A DNA stretch of 64,000 nt from Solihabitans fulvus (GCF_008386585.1 NZ_VUOB01000077.1:1-64000), one strand, 5' to 3'. Shown: positions 7,443-15,925, numbered from the stretch's first letter. The notes: generated by a model not told the origin, from the sequence alone. Program-made: numbers and translations.

Positions 7443-9020
7443 GTGAGTGTCGTCGCGCCGCTGTCAACAGACCCCGATGGAGTGGTCGCCGTCGGCGAGC
7501 TGCCACCGACCGAGCCGCCGACGGGCACCGACCCGATCGAGCGCCTCGACCCCCCGGTGCGGGCGAACCGCCTGCGCGGCTGGGCGGTGACGCTCACGAT
7601 CTCCCTGCTCGGCGGCCTGATCAGGTTCTGGAACCTGGGCTTCCCCACCGACAAGGGCACGCCCATCTTCGACGAGAAGCACTACGTGCCGCAGGCGTGG
7701 CAGGTGCTGCGCAACGGCGGGTACGAGGACAACGCGGGCTACGAGCTGGTCGTGCACCCGCCGCTCGGCAAGCAGCTGATCGCGATCGGCGAGTGGATGT
7801 TCGGCTACGACGGCTGGGGCTGGCGGTTCAGCTCGGCGGTCGCTGGCACGCTGTGCATCCTGCTGGTGGTGCGAATCGCGCGCAGGATGACGCGGTCGGA
7901 CCTGCTCGGCGCGATCGCGGGCATCCTGCTGATCTGCGACGGCGTCAGCCACGTGCAGTCGCGGATGGGGATGCTCGACATCTTCATCGCGCTGTTCGTC
8001 GTCATGGCGTTCGGCTGCCTGCTGGTCGACCGGGACCAGGTGCGCGCCAGGCTGGCCGTCGCGGTCCGCGAGGGCTGGCTGGACACCTCGCCGTTCGGTC
8101 CGCGCCTCGGTTTCCGCTGGTGGCGGTTCGCCGGCGGCGTCTCCGTCGGCCTCGCCTGCTCGATCAAGTGGTCCGGTGTCTGGTACATCGTGGCGTTCGG
8201 GCTGCTCAGCGTGCTGTGGGACGCCACGGCCCGGCGCGCGGCAGGCGTGCGGCGGCCGTGGGTCGGCACGATCGCCAGGGACGTGCTGCCGGCGCTGTGG
8301 GCGCTCGCCCTGCTGCCCGTGCTGGTCTACCTGGGCACCTGGTGGGCGTGGTTCGCCAGCGAGACCGGCGTCGACCGGCACGCCGTCGGCTCGAAGATCG
8401 GCGTCGACTCGACGTTCGGTTTCGTGCCGGACGCGCTGCGCTCGCTCTGGTTCTACAGCGGCAACGTGCTGGACTTCCACGAGCACCTGGTCACCTCGGC
8501 GACCAACCGGCACCCGTGGGAGTCCAAGCCGTGGACGTGGCCGATGGGCCTGCGGCCGATGCTCTACTACTACGAGGGCAGCACCACCGGCTGCGGCCAG
8601 ACCAGCTGCGTCGGCGCGACCATGCTGATCGGCACCCCGGCCATGTGGTGGCTGGCGTTCCCGATGCTGGCCTGGTCGCTGTGGCGGTCGATCTTCCGGC
8701 TGGACTGGCGCTACGTCGCGGTGCTCGTCGGCTACGGCGCTGGCCTGCTGCCGTGGTTCCTCAACGTCGACCGGCAGATGTACTTCTTCTACGTCACGCC
8801 GATGGCGCCGTTCCTGGTGCTCGGCCTGACCCTGATCCTCGGGCAGCTGCTCGGCAAGGCGCGGGCAGGTGCTGAGCGGCGCGGCACCGGCCTGCTCGCC
8901 GTCGCCCTCTATGTCGGCCTGGTCGCCGCGAACTTCGTGTGGCTGTGGCCGATCCTCAACGGCGACCCGATCACCGCGGACCAGTGGCAGGCCGAACTCT
9001 GGCTGCCCTCCTGGCGCTAG
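7443..9020 (+). CDS. pmt: Polyprenol-phosphate-mannose:protein O-mannosyltransferase (GT39)
   Basis: A 525-aa polytopic membrane enzyme of the PMT/GT39 family that moves mannose from polyprenyl-phosphomannose to Ser/Thr of exported proteins as they cross the membrane. Diagnostic features are the first luminal loop FPTDKGTPIFDEKHYVPQAW with its catalytic Asp-Glu, HPPLGKQLIA, and about ten hydrophobic helices. Loops rich in Trp (SNRHPWESKPWTWP region, residues about 350-365) are typical. It is the orthologue of Rv1002c by sequence pattern and by its divergent position to rsmI. The GTG start at 7443 is leaderless. It converges with the kinase gene, leaving only 7 bases. Confidence 0.93.
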   Translation: MSVVAPLSTDPDGVVAVGELPPTEPPTGTDPIERLDPPVRANRLRGWAVTLTISLLGGLIRFWNLGFPTDKGTPIFDEKHYVPQAWQVLRNGGYEDNAGYELVVHPPLGKQLIAIGEWMFGYDGWGWRFSSAVAGTLCILLVVRIARRMTRSDLLGAIAGILLICDGVSHVQSRMGMLDIFIALFVVMAFGCLLVDRDQVRARLAVAVREGWLDTSPFGPRLGFRWWRFAGGVSVGLACSIKWSGVWYIVAFGLLSVLWDATARRAAGVRRPWVGTIARDVLPALWALALLPVLVYLGTWWAWFASETGVDRHAVGSKIGVDSTFGFVPDALRSLWFYSGNVLDFHEHLVTSATNRHPWESKPWTWPMGLRPMLYYYEGSTTGCGQTSCVGATMLIGTPAMWWLAFPMLAWSLWRSIFRLDWRYVAVLVGYGAGLLPWFLNVDRQMYFFYVTPMAPFLVLGLTLILGQLLGKARAGAERRGTGLLAVALYVGLVAANFVWLWPILNGDPITADQWQAELWLPSWR

Positions 9021-9027
9021 GCCCCGG

Positions 9028-10980
9028 CTACATCGCCGGCTTGGTCGGCGGCTCCACCCGCTTCGTCGAGGGCTCGACCCGCTTCGTCGGCGGCTCCGGC
9101 CGCGCCATGATCGTGGTGACCGGGCCCTCCGTGGTCACCCCGGCGTGCGCGAGCCAATTGCCAAGGTCCGCGCGCACCATCGCCAACGTCGGCCGGCGGG
9201 CCGGGTCGGGGTCCAGCGCCGCGAGCAGCAGCCGGTGGTGCGCGCTGCGCCGAGGCAGCTCGGTGTTGGGCTGGCCCTGCGCGGCCGCCATCAGCGCCGA
9301 CATCGGGTTGTCCCGCTCGCCCCTTGGCGGCCGACCGCTGAGGGCGTAGCTGACGGTCGCGGCGAGCTGCCAGGCGTCGGAAGCCGGGTTGGCCGACTCG
9401 CCCCGCGCCGTCTCCGGCGAGAGGAAGTCCGGGGTGCCCATCATCATGCCGGCCGCCGTGAGCGTGCTGTCGCCCTTGGCCCGCGCGATGCCGAAGTCGA
9501 TCAGGTGCGCGGAGCCTGCGCCGTCGACGATCACGTTGGACGGCTTGACGTCCCGGTGCAGCACGCCCTGCTCGTGCGCGGCGGTCAGCGCGTCGGCCAT
9601 CGTCGCCCAGAGCCGCGCGGCGAACGTGTCGGCCAACACGCCGGAGTCGCGCACCACGTCGGACAGCGGTCGCCCCTCGACGTACTCCATCACCAGCGCC
9701 AGCCCGTCGGCTTCCTCGACGATGTCGTAGACCCGCACGCAGTTGGGGTGGTGCACCTTGGCCAGCGCGCGGGCCTCGCGCAGCATCCGCTGCTCGGTGT
9801 CCGCGTCGGGCGCGTGCGCGAGCTTCACCGCGACCGTGCGGTCGAGCTGGGTGTCCATCGCCAGCCACACCGTGCCGAAGCCGCCCCGACCGAGCTGCCG
9901 CAGCCGCCGGAACCGCCCACCGGCCTGGTTCCAGATCGCAGTGGGCCCGTTGCCAGCGCCGGGCCCTGGCCCGTGCTGACCCGACGGCATCGCCGCGCCG
10001 GCCAACCCGAACGGCAGCGGCCCCGGCGTGTCGGCCAGCTTGCTCGGCGGCGCGGCGCGGGTCGGCGGCGGCACCGGCGGCAAACCCGCCACCCTGGTGG
10101 GCGGATACTGCGGCCGCTGGTACGCCGGCGGCGGCTGCTGCACCGGCGGCCGATACGGCGGCAACTGCTGCTGCTGAGCCTGTTGCTGCTGAGCCAAGGC
10201 CTGCGACTGAGCCTGCCCCTGCCCAACCTCCCGATGAGCCTCCGCAGCCGACCCGCCCCCAGCGCCGGCTCCCGCCTCTGGCCGCTCCTTCTCCCGGCTC
10301 GACGACCGGTTCAGCGCCGCGGTGCTGAGCCCGAACAACCGAACCACCAGCGAACCCAACGCGGTGACCGGGAAGAACCCGAGCAGCAGGTGGCCGACCA
10401 CAGTGACCGGAAGCTGGAACGTGAGCAGCAGGAACACCGCGAACGGTGGCCAGTACAGCCACCGGGGCCACCGCGCGCCCAACCGAAAGGCGGATCCGGC
10501 CTGCATCATCACGAACAACAGGCAGAGCAGCGCGAGCACGGCCGTGATCACACCCAGCGTCAGGTACAGGCCGCGTTCCGACGAGCCGGTGACCACCCGC
10601 CCGAAGTTGGGACTGATTGCGAGGTAGTCGCCCTGACTGACGAAGAAGCAGGGCTTGCTCTGCATGCTGCCGAGTCCGCTCAGCGGGCTGGCGCGCGGAT
10701 TCAGCGCCCCGCTGCGCAGGGCGTCCGCCACGCCGGTGAACAGCACCAGCGGCAACGCGAACGTGCTGCCCAGCCCGAAGACCGCGAACAACAGCCCGGC
10801 GACCACGCCGTAGGTGTTCCCGTTGATCCGGCGCACCACCAGCGCGGCCAGCGCGCCGAGGGTCGGCAACAACCCGATGATCGCGCCGGCCGCCGTCGTG
10901 GTCCATGCCCAGTCCCCTGGACACAGGTTCGCCCCGAACGTCCCATGCAGCCACGAGAGCAGCCACTCCGCGAGCTGCAC
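9028..10980 (-). CDS. Polytopic membrane Ser/Thr protein kinase with C-terminal kinase domain
   Basis: A 650-aa protein of unusual architecture. Residues about 20-230 contain six or so hydrophobic helices. A Gln/Pro-rich disordered linker follows (about 240-360). A Hanks-type kinase domain lies at about 365-620: glycine loop LGRGGFGTVW, catalytic Lys in VAVK (about 383), HRDVKPSN (about 477) and DFG (about 496). All catalytic residues are present. The C-terminus repeats the motif PxTKRVEP. Most actinobacterial PknB-type kinases have the kinase first, then one helix and an outer sensor, so this is the reverse order. Target and signal are unknown; it sits between pmt and tRNA-Ala. Confidence 0.88.
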   Translation of the reverse strand: MQLAEWLLSWLHGTFGANLCPGDWAWTTTAAGAIIGLLPTLGALAALVVRRINGNTYGVVAGLLFAVFGLGSTFALPLVLFTGVADALRSGALNPRASPLSGLGSMQSKPCFFVSQGDYLAISPNFGRVVTGSSERGLYLTLGVITAVLALLCLLFVMMQAGSAFRLGARWPRWLYWPPFAVFLLLTFQLPVTVVGHLLLGFFPVTALGSLVVRLFGLSTAALNRSSSREKERPEAGAGAGGGSAAEAHREVGQGQAQSQALAQQQQAQQQQLPPYRPPVQQPPPAYQRPQYPPTRVAGLPPVPPPTRAAPPSKLADTPGPLPFGLAGAAMPSGQHGPGPGAGNGPTAIWNQAGGRFRRLRQLGRGGFGTVWLAMDTQLDRTVAVKLAHAPDADTEQRMLREARALAKVHHPNCVRVYDIVEEADGLALVMEYVEGRPLSDVVRDSGVLADTFAARLWATMADALTAAHEQGVLHRDVKPSNVIVDGAGSAHLIDFGIARAKGDSTLTAAGMMMGTPDFLSPETARGESANPASDAWQLAATVSYALSGRPPRGERDNPMSALMAAAQGQPNTELPRRSAHHRLLLAALDPDPARRPTLAMVRADLGNWLAHAGVTTEGPVTTIMARPEPPTKRVEPSTKRVEPPTKPAM

Positions 10981-11282
10981 GCCCCCACACTCCCTCCTGA
11001 GCCCCCACCCGGTAAGGCCCCGCCCCGCACAGTCCTCTGGAGAGAAGCCGACCCCAGCCTAGGCGAGCCCGCTCCCCAGGTCTCCGATCTAGACCCCACC
11101 TGTCACAAAACCGACGAGAACATCAACAGGAGCAACCAAACCCCGCCCCAGATACGCCCCACATAAACACCACCAGCAAACCCCGGCAGAACCCACAGGG
11201 CGAGCGAAGCGAAGCCACCGGTTCAGAAAGAACTCGCACCGTGGTTCGGGGGTCCAGGGGGCGGAGCCTCCCTGGCTGGGGG

Positions 11283-11303
11283 TTTGGGGGTTCGACCCCC
11301 AAA
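11283..11303. repeat. GC-rich palindrome (TTTGGGGG / CCCCCAAA)
   Basis: TTTGGGGG-TTCGA-CCCCCAAA forms a perfect 8-bp stem and is preceded by a second imperfect CCAGGGGGC/GCCTCCCTGG palindrome. Such GGGGGTTCGACCCCC palindromes recur in actinomycete genomes as intergenic elements; that this one is a repeat family member is inference. Confidence 0.5.
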
Positions 11304-11316
11304 AGACACGACGAAG

Positions 11317-11351
11317 AGAGCCCTGTTTGCGCTTTCCGCAAACAGGGCTCT
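11317..11351. terminator. Strong terminator after tRNA-Ala
   Basis: A perfect 15-bp stem (AGAGCCCTGTTTGCG and its complement) with a 5-nt loop CTTTC begins 12 bases past the 3' end of the tRNA in the direction of tRNA transcription. Actinobacterial terminators commonly lack a U-tract, as here. Confidence 0.85.
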
Positions 11352-11363
11352 CCCACGAACGAG

Positions 11364-11436
11364 TGGAGCTGCGGGGAATCGAACCCCGGACCTTCTCGAT
11401 GCGAACGAGACGCGCTACCAACTGCGCTACAGCCCC
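11364..11436 (-). tRNA. tRNA-Ala (anticodon CGC)
   Basis: 73 nt that fold as a standard cloverleaf: acceptor GGGGCTG/CAGCTCC, D arm GCGC-AGTTGGTA-GCGC, anticodon stem TCTCG/CGAGA around loop TTCGCAT, and T arm CGGGG-TTCGATT-CCCCG. The anticodon CGC reads the alanine codon GCG. CCA is not encoded. It is followed by a strong hairpin terminator. No integrase or att-like repeat lies beside it. Confidence 0.97.
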
Positions 11437-11491
11437 TTGCTCAGTGCGGAGCAAGCATATCAGGGCTGAGGGGGTGCTTTGCGCACCCCCC

Positions 11492-12265
11492 TCATTCGCC
11501 CACCGCGCGCCGGTAGGGGCGCTCGGCCGTGCCCTCCAGCTCGACGAACACCGGGTCCTCGTCGTCGAGGTCGACCACGACGGTGCCCGGCCTCGGCTGC
11601 GGCGCTGGCGCGACGGCTCCCCTCGGCGCGACCACGGGCTCCGGTGCCGGCTCGTGCTCGACCTCGCTGTAGTGGTGCGCCTGGCCCGCAGACTGGCGAC
11701 GCCGTGCCCCGGCGAGCCTGGCCTGCCGCCGGTCGCGGATGTCCTCCTCGATGCGCACCTGCCGACGCAGGTACACGAGGTAGCCGACGAGCAGCACGTC
11801 CGTCGCGGCGTGCGCCCACCACAGCATCGGCATCACGAGCCCGGCGGCGAGCGCGCTGCCGATCGCGGCGAGCAGCATCAGCAGGACCATGCGCTGCCGG
11901 AAGGCGTACTTCGCCCGCGCGACGAGCGCGGCCGTCTCCGGATCGAAGCCACCCCGGCCCGGCCGGAACGGCCGTTCGTCCAGTTCCTCTTCGGAGAACT
12001 CGTCCTCCGCGTCGAAACGATCGTCGACCGGATCGGCACGCCGATCCGCCGCTGTCAGCTCTGTGTCGGGCTCCCCGGCATCAGGCATGGCGAACTCCTC
12101 CTCCACCGTGCCGCTGGCATCTCCGCTACGCACGACCCTTGCGGCCAACGCGGAGTCCGCAGTCCTCGCGACCTCCTGCCGCCTGCGCGCCACCATGGGA
12201 ACGAGGACGACAAGCCAAGCCACGACGAGCGCGACGACGATCAATGAGCTCGGCAAGTTCCTCAC
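11492..12265 (-). CDS. sepX: Divisome/polar-growth membrane protein SepX/GlpR
   Basis: A 257-aa membrane protein. It starts with a helix (LIVVALVVAWLVVLVPMVARRR), then an acidic cytoplasmic stretch, two more helices (about residues 125-165), and a basic, Pro-rich tail. This layout matches SepX of Streptomyces, an FtsZ-associated divisome protein, and GlpR of corynebacteria, the membrane receptor of the gephyrin-like protein Glp. The glp gene lies in the same minus-strand group, separated only by rimJ, as in Rv0994-Rv0996. The family assignment rests on topology and synteny. The GTG start is used because it begins the helix; GGGGGAG lies almost on top of it, so a leaderless start is possible. 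Confidence 0.8.
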   Translation of the reverse strand: MRNLPSSLIVVALVVAWLVVLVPMVARRRQEVARTADSALAARVVRSGDASGTVEEEFAMPDAGEPDTELTAADRRADPVDDRFDAEDEFSEEELDERPFRPGRGGFDPETAALVARAKYAFRQRMVLLMLLAAIGSALAAGLVMPMLWWAHAATDVLLVGYLVYLRRQVRIEEDIRDRRQARLAGARRRQSAGQAHHYSEVEHEPAPEPVVAPRGAVAPAPQPRPGTVVVDLDDEDPVFVELEGTAERPYRRAVGE

Positions 12266-12355
12266 CTCCCCCGAGCTGCGGACGGCACAAACGCTGCGCT
12301 TGCCACGCTAGTCACAACAGTCACACTGGTGTCGGAGGCACGCCGGGCCCGGCAG

Positions 12356-12395
12356 GTACCAAAGTGTGCTCTAGGACCCACTTTCGGGGGTACCG
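12356..12395. terminator. Hairpin downstream of rimJ
   Basis: GGTACCAAAGTG pairs with CACTTT and GGTACC across a bulge of four bases, with a 12-nt loop. It lies 24 bases past the rimJ stop codon and may end the glp-rimJ transcript before sepX. Confidence 0.5.
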
Positions 12396-12418
12396 CTTGC
12401 GTCAGTCGGCCGTTTCCG

Positions 12419-13099
12419 TCACGGGAATCGGGCGCGTCCCGCCGCGACCAACCGGCCTACCAGCCCGTCCACCGCCTCCTCCGCCGTGATGGCCAGACAG
12501 AGATGGTCCCGCCAGTCGCCGGCGACGTCCATGTAGCCACGGAACAAACCCTCCTCGCGGAAACCGGCCTTGGCCAGTACCCGAAGGCTCGCGGTGTTCT
12601 CCGGCCGCACGGTCGCCTCGAGCCGATGCAGCCCCGCTGCGGCGAAACAGTGGTCGACGACGAGCGCGACGGCGGCCGTCGCCACGCCGCCCCGCACCCT
12701 GCCGCTGGCCACCCAGTAGCCGATCCAGGCCGAGCGCAGCGATCCGCGCAGCACGTTGCCGACGGTGATCTGGCCGGCGAGCTGACCGTCCACAGTGATC
12801 ACGAACGGCAACGCCTGCCCGCGCCTGGCCAACGCGCGCAACGAGGACCACTGCGCGGGCCAGGACAGCACGGTGTTGCGTTCCTCCCAGCCGTCCGGCG
12901 CGGTCGGCTCCCAGTTCTCCAGGTGTGTCCTGTCCCGCAACCTGGTTCGGCTCCACGCGCCGCCGTCGAACAGCCTCGGCGGGCGCAGCGCCACCGTGCC
13001 GGCGTCGACCTCCAACGGCCCGAGCGTGACCGGCCAACCGGGATGCCGGCTCGGCAGCGCGTCGGCCGATGGCCCCGCGCCGCGCGCTGGTCGGCTCAT
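12419..13099 (-). CDS. rimJ: GNAT N-acetyltransferase, RimJ family
   Basis: A 226-aa GNAT enzyme of the RimJ/RimL type, which acetylates the N-terminal amino group of ribosomal or other proteins. It shows VALRPPRLFDGGAWSRTR at the start of the fold, the acetyl-CoA-binding stretch RVRGGVATAAVALVVDHCF and the typical LHRLEATVRPENTASLRVLAKAGF followed by EEGLFRGYM. The ATG overlaps the glp stop as ATGA, so it is co-translated with glp. Rv0995 is the mycobacterial counterpart. Substrate not proven; a link to the divisome proteins on either side is inference. Confidence 0.88.
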   Translation of the reverse strand: MSRPARGAGPSADALPSRHPGWPVTLGPLEVDAGTVALRPPRLFDGGAWSRTRLRDRTHLENWEPTAPDGWEERNTVLSWPAQWSSLRALARRGQALPFVITVDGQLAGQITVGNVLRGSLRSAWIGYWVASGRVRGGVATAAVALVVDHCFAAAGLHRLEATVRPENTASLRVLAKAGFREEGLFRGYMDVAGDWRDHLCLAITAEEAVDGLVGRLVAAGRARFP

Positions 13100-14319
13100 C
13101 CGCGCTGCGCGAGGAAGCTCACCTGTGCCTGTTCCCCCGCCGCCATCTCCGTGACGTCCTCGTCGACCAGGATCAGGCAGTTGGCCTCGGCCAACGAGGC
13201 GAGCAGGTGCGAGCCGGACGTGCCGAGCGGCTGCGCCAGGTACTCGCCGGTGTCGGTGTCCCGCAACAGCTGGCCGCGCAGGAAACCCCTGCGCCCCTTG
13301 GTGGAGGACACCGGGGACAGCAGGCGCGCGCTCACCACGCGGCGGTGCGGGTTCCGCTTGCCGAGCGCCGCCCTGATCAGCGGGCGCACCAACACCTCGA
13401 AGACGACCAGCGCGCTCATCGGGTTGCCTGGCAACAGGAACGTCGGCACCGCGTCGGGACCGAGCCGGCCGAAGCCCTGCACGGAACCCGGGTGCATGCC
13501 GACGCGGGTGACGTCGATGTCGCCGAGGTCGGCCAGCGCGGACCGGACGTCGTCGCCCGCCGAGCCGCCGACCCCGCCTGCCACCACCACGATCTCCGAC
13601 AGCAGCAACCGTCCCTCGACGACCTCGCGGAGCCGGGTGGTGTCGCTGCTGAGGATGCCGACCCTGCTGACCTCGGCGCCCGCGTCGCGCGCGGCGGCGG
13701 CCAGCGCGTAGGAGTTGACGTCGTAGACCTGGCCCTGACCGGGCGTGCGGTCGACGTCGACGAGTTCCTCGCCGACCGACACCACCGACACCCGTGGCCT
13801 CGGGTGCACCAGCACCTTGCTGCGGCCGACCGCCGCGAGCAGGCCGACCTGCGCCGAGCCGATGGCGGCGCCCCTGCGCACCGCGACGTCGCCGGTCTGC
13901 ACGTCCTCGCCGGTGCGGCGGACGAACGCCGCCGACGGCACCGGGCGCTGCACCGTGACCTTCGCCTGGTGGCCGTCGGTGTAGCCGAGCGGAACGACGG
14001 CGTCGGCCAGCGTCGGCAGCGGAGCTCCGGTGACGACCCGCACCGCCTGGCCGGGCTGCAACCGCCGCGGCTGGCGGGAACCGGCGGCGATCTCACCCAC
14101 GACGGGGAGCTGCACCGGTTCCTCGGCGGCGCTCTGCACGTCCACGCTGCGCACCGCGTAGCCGTCCACGGCCGCCTGGTCGAACCCCGGCAGGGCGCGT
14201 TCGGCCACGACCTCCTCGGCGCACAGCAGTCCCTGCGCCTCGGAGATGGCCACCCTGACGGGGGCTGGCCGGACCGCGGCGCCGATCACCCGAGCAAGCT
14301 GCTCGTCTACTGACCTCAT
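13096..14319 (-). CDS. glp: Gephyrin-like protein Glp (MoeA paralogue)
   Basis: A 407-aa MoeA-fold protein. The MoeA core is intact: LPGFDQAAVDGYAVRS, VVTGAPLPTLADAVV, the Mog-like domain with SVGEELVD and GGVGGSAGDDVRSAL, and a C-terminal beta-barrel (LLPGNPMSALVVFEVLVRPL). In most MoeA proteins the loop reads GGxSxGxxD; here it is GGVGGSAGDD. In corynebacteria this MoeA paralogue (Glp) binds FtsZ and the membrane receptor GlpR and also Wag31; the gene order glp-rimJ-sepX supports the same role. Catalysis in molybdenum cofactor synthesis cannot be excluded. ATG at 14319 follows GAGG at good spacing. Confidence 0.85.
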   Translation of the reverse strand: MRSVDEQLARVIGAAVRPAPVRVAISEAQGLLCAEEVVAERALPGFDQAAVDGYAVRSVDVQSAAEEPVQLPVVGEIAAGSRQPRRLQPGQAVRVVTGAPLPTLADAVVPLGYTDGHQAKVTVQRPVPSAAFVRRTGEDVQTGDVAVRRGAAIGSAQVGLLAAVGRSKVLVHPRPRVSVVSVGEELVDVDRTPGQGQVYDVNSYALAAAARDAGAEVSRVGILSSDTTRLREVVEGRLLLSEIVVVAGGVGGSAGDDVRSALADLGDIDVTRVGMHPGSVQGFGRLGPDAVPTFLLPGNPMSALVVFEVLVRPLIRAALGKRNPHRRVVSARLLSPVSSTKGRRGFLRGQLLRDTDTGEYLAQPLGTSGSHLLASLAEANCLILVDEDVTEMAAGEQAQVSFLAQRG

Positions 14320-14336
14320 TGCTGACCTCGTTGCGC

Positions 14337-15227
14337 TCAGGAGTTGTCGAGGCGATCCCGCAACCACTCCCGTAGGGATGGCCCGTAGTCGGGGTGCTCG
14401 AGTGCGAAGTCAACCGCAGCTCGGAGGAAACCTCCCGGATTGCCCAGGTCGTGTCGCCCACCTCGGTGGACCACGACGTGCACGGGATGGCCCTCGGCGA
14501 TGAGCAGTGCGATCGCGTCGGTGAGCTGCAACTCTCCGCCAGCGCCCGGCGTGATTCGCCGAAGCGCGTCGAAGATCGCCCGATCGAGCAGGTAGCGGCC
14601 GGCCGCGGCGTAGGTGGACGGCGCGTCCTCCGGCTTGGGCTTCTCGACCATGCCCTTGACGCCGAGCACGTCGTCGGTGTCGGTCGGCTCCACGTCGAAC
14701 ACGCCGAACGGGGAGATCAGCTCGCGCGGGATGTCGAAGGCGCACAGCACGGTGCCGCCGAGCCGCGCGCGCACCTCGGCCATCCTGGTCAGCACGCCGG
14801 TCGGCAGCACAAGGTCGTCGGGCAGCAGCACCGCGACGGCCTCGTCCTCGTCGGTGAGGTTCGGCTCGGCGCAGCCGACGGCGTGGCCGAGGCCGAGCGC
14901 CTTGTCCTGGATGGCGGTCTCGACCTCGAGCAGGTTCGGCGCGCGCCTGACCTTCTCGAGCAGGTCCGTCCTGCCCCGCTCGTCGAGCGTGCGCTCGAGC
15001 TCCGGCTGCGGCCGGAAGTACTCGGCGACGGCCTCCTTGCCCGGCGAGGTGACGATCACCAGGCGGCGGGCGCCTGCCTGGGCCGCCTCGGTGGCCACCA
15101 GCTCGATTCCCGGGGTGTCCACCACCGGGAGCAGCTCTTTCGGCACGGCCTTGGTGGTGGGCAGGAACCGGGTGCCAAGTCCGGCCGCGGGCACGATGGC
15201 TGTGTGGAACGCGCTCGTCGAGCTCAT
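14337..15227 (-). CDS. galU: UTP-glucose-1-phosphate uridylyltransferase
   Basis: A 296-aa nucleotidyltransferase making UDP-glucose from UTP and glucose 1-phosphate, a precursor for envelope glycans and for UDP-galactose. The N-terminal nucleotide-binding motif is AAGLGTRFLPTTKAVPKELLP; VLLPDDLV, the VEKPKPEDAPS loop and GELQLTDAI are all present. The ATG at 15225-15227 has TAGGCT 8 nt upstream and no Shine-Dalgarno sequence, so it is probably leaderless. It is divergent from the cyclo-ligase gene across 38 bp and is 17 bases from glp downstream. Confidence 0.94.
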   Translation of the reverse strand: MSSTSAFHTAIVPAAGLGTRFLPTTKAVPKELLPVVDTPGIELVATEAAQAGARRLVIVTSPGKEAVAEYFRPQPELERTLDERGRTDLLEKVRRAPNLLEVETAIQDKALGLGHAVGCAEPNLTDEDEAVAVLLPDDLVLPTGVLTRMAEVRARLGGTVLCAFDIPRELISPFGVFDVEPTDTDDVLGVKGMVEKPKPEDAPSTYAAAGRYLLDRAIFDALRRITPGAGGELQLTDAIALLIAEGHPVHVVVHRGGRHDLGNPGGFLRAAVDFALEHPDYGPSLREWLRDRLDNS

Positions 15228-15265
15228 GGCTGACGAGCCTATCCGCGAGCATAGAGTCACCCGAC
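15228..15265. promoter_or_regulatory. Divergent leaderless promoters (galU / cyclo-ligase)
   Basis: The 38-bp spacer holds TAGGCT on the minus strand (15241-15236), 8 nt before the galU ATG, and TAGAGT on the plus strand (15252-15257), 8 nt before the GTG at 15266. Neither gene has a ribosome site. Confidence 0.65.
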
Positions 15266-15880
15266 GTGACGTTGCCCGAGGACGCGGAGCGCGCCGCGCG
15301 CAAGGCCGAAACCCGCACGCGCCTGCTCGCGGCGCGCAGGGCGGTGCCCGCCCCGGTACGGGCGCGGGAGGCCGCCGAGCTGACGCGGATCGCGCTGGGC
15401 GCGCTCGGCGCTTTCGGTGTTTCTCCTGGTGACACGGTGTGCGGTTACCTCCCGGTCGGCACCGAACCCGGCTCGGCCGCACTGCTGGACGGGCTGCGCG
15501 CGGCGGGCTGCCGGGTGCTGCTGCCCGTCGTGGTGGGGGCCGCGCCGCTGGACTGGGCCGAGTACACCGGGCCGGACGGGCTGCGGCCGGGGCCGCACGG
15601 GCTGCGCGAGCCGTCCGGCGCGACGCTCGGGCCGTCCTCGGTCGGGCTGGCCGCCCTGGTGCTGGTGCCGGCGCTGGCCGTGGACCGCGCAGGGGTACGG
15701 CTGGGCAGGGGCGGCGGCCATTACGACCGCTCGCTGCCGCTGGCTCGGCCGGACACGCCGCTGGTCGCCGTGGTGCGGTCGGCCGAGCTGGTGGCCGAGC
15801 TGCCGGCCGAGCCGCACGACGTCCGGATGACCGCCGCGCTCACGCCAAGCGGCCTGCACGCGCTCGGACGACCTCGCTGA
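15266..15880 (+). CDS. 5-formyltetrahydrofolate cyclo-ligase
   Basis: A 204-aa 5-FCL/MTHFS enzyme that converts 5-formyl-THF to 5,10-methenyl-THF with ATP, salvaging folate. The N-terminus is the basic ARKAETRTRLLAARR helix, and the family motif GVRLGRGGGHYDRSLP that binds substrate and ATP is complete. It starts leaderless at GTG 15266. In M. tuberculosis the same gene (Rv0992c) sits between galU and ruc, as here. Confidence 0.92.
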   Translation: MTLPEDAERAARKAETRTRLLAARRAVPAPVRAREAAELTRIALGALGAFGVSPGDTVCGYLPVGTEPGSAALLDGLRAAGCRVLLPVVVGAAPLDWAEYTGPDGLRPGPHGLREPSGATLGPSSVGLAALVLVPALAVDRAGVRLGRGGGHYDRSLPLARPDTPLVAVVRSAELVAELPAEPHDVRMTAALTPSGLHALGRPR

Positions 15881-15890
15881 CCTGCGATGT

Positions 15891-15920
15891 TTGCGCGTTT
15901 GCCACAAGCTGACGCATTAT
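15891..15920 (+). promoter_or_regulatory. Candidate SigA promoter of ruc
   Basis: TTGCGC (15891-15896), 18 bases, then CATTAT (15915-15920). The CIRCE operator begins five bases past the -10 box, so it would cover the transcription start. Confidence 0.45.
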
Positions 15921-15925
15921 CGTCC

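Larger units (their letters stand above)
10981..11363. other. Intergenic region upstream of the kinase, downstream of tRNA-Ala
   Basis: 383 bases without a convincing gene. The half next to the kinase must hold its promoter. The half next to the tRNA is a dense block of GC-rich palindromes (from about 11240), including the two hairpins listed separately. Open frames here have no coding bias. Confidence 0.6.

Noticed and set aside
8869..11166. Open frame of 765 codons on the plus strand
   Set aside because: Antisense to the membrane kinase; low-complexity Arg/Gln translation without motifs.
11241..11516. Small plus-strand frames over tRNA-Ala
   Set aside because: They translate the tRNA and its terminator; not coding.
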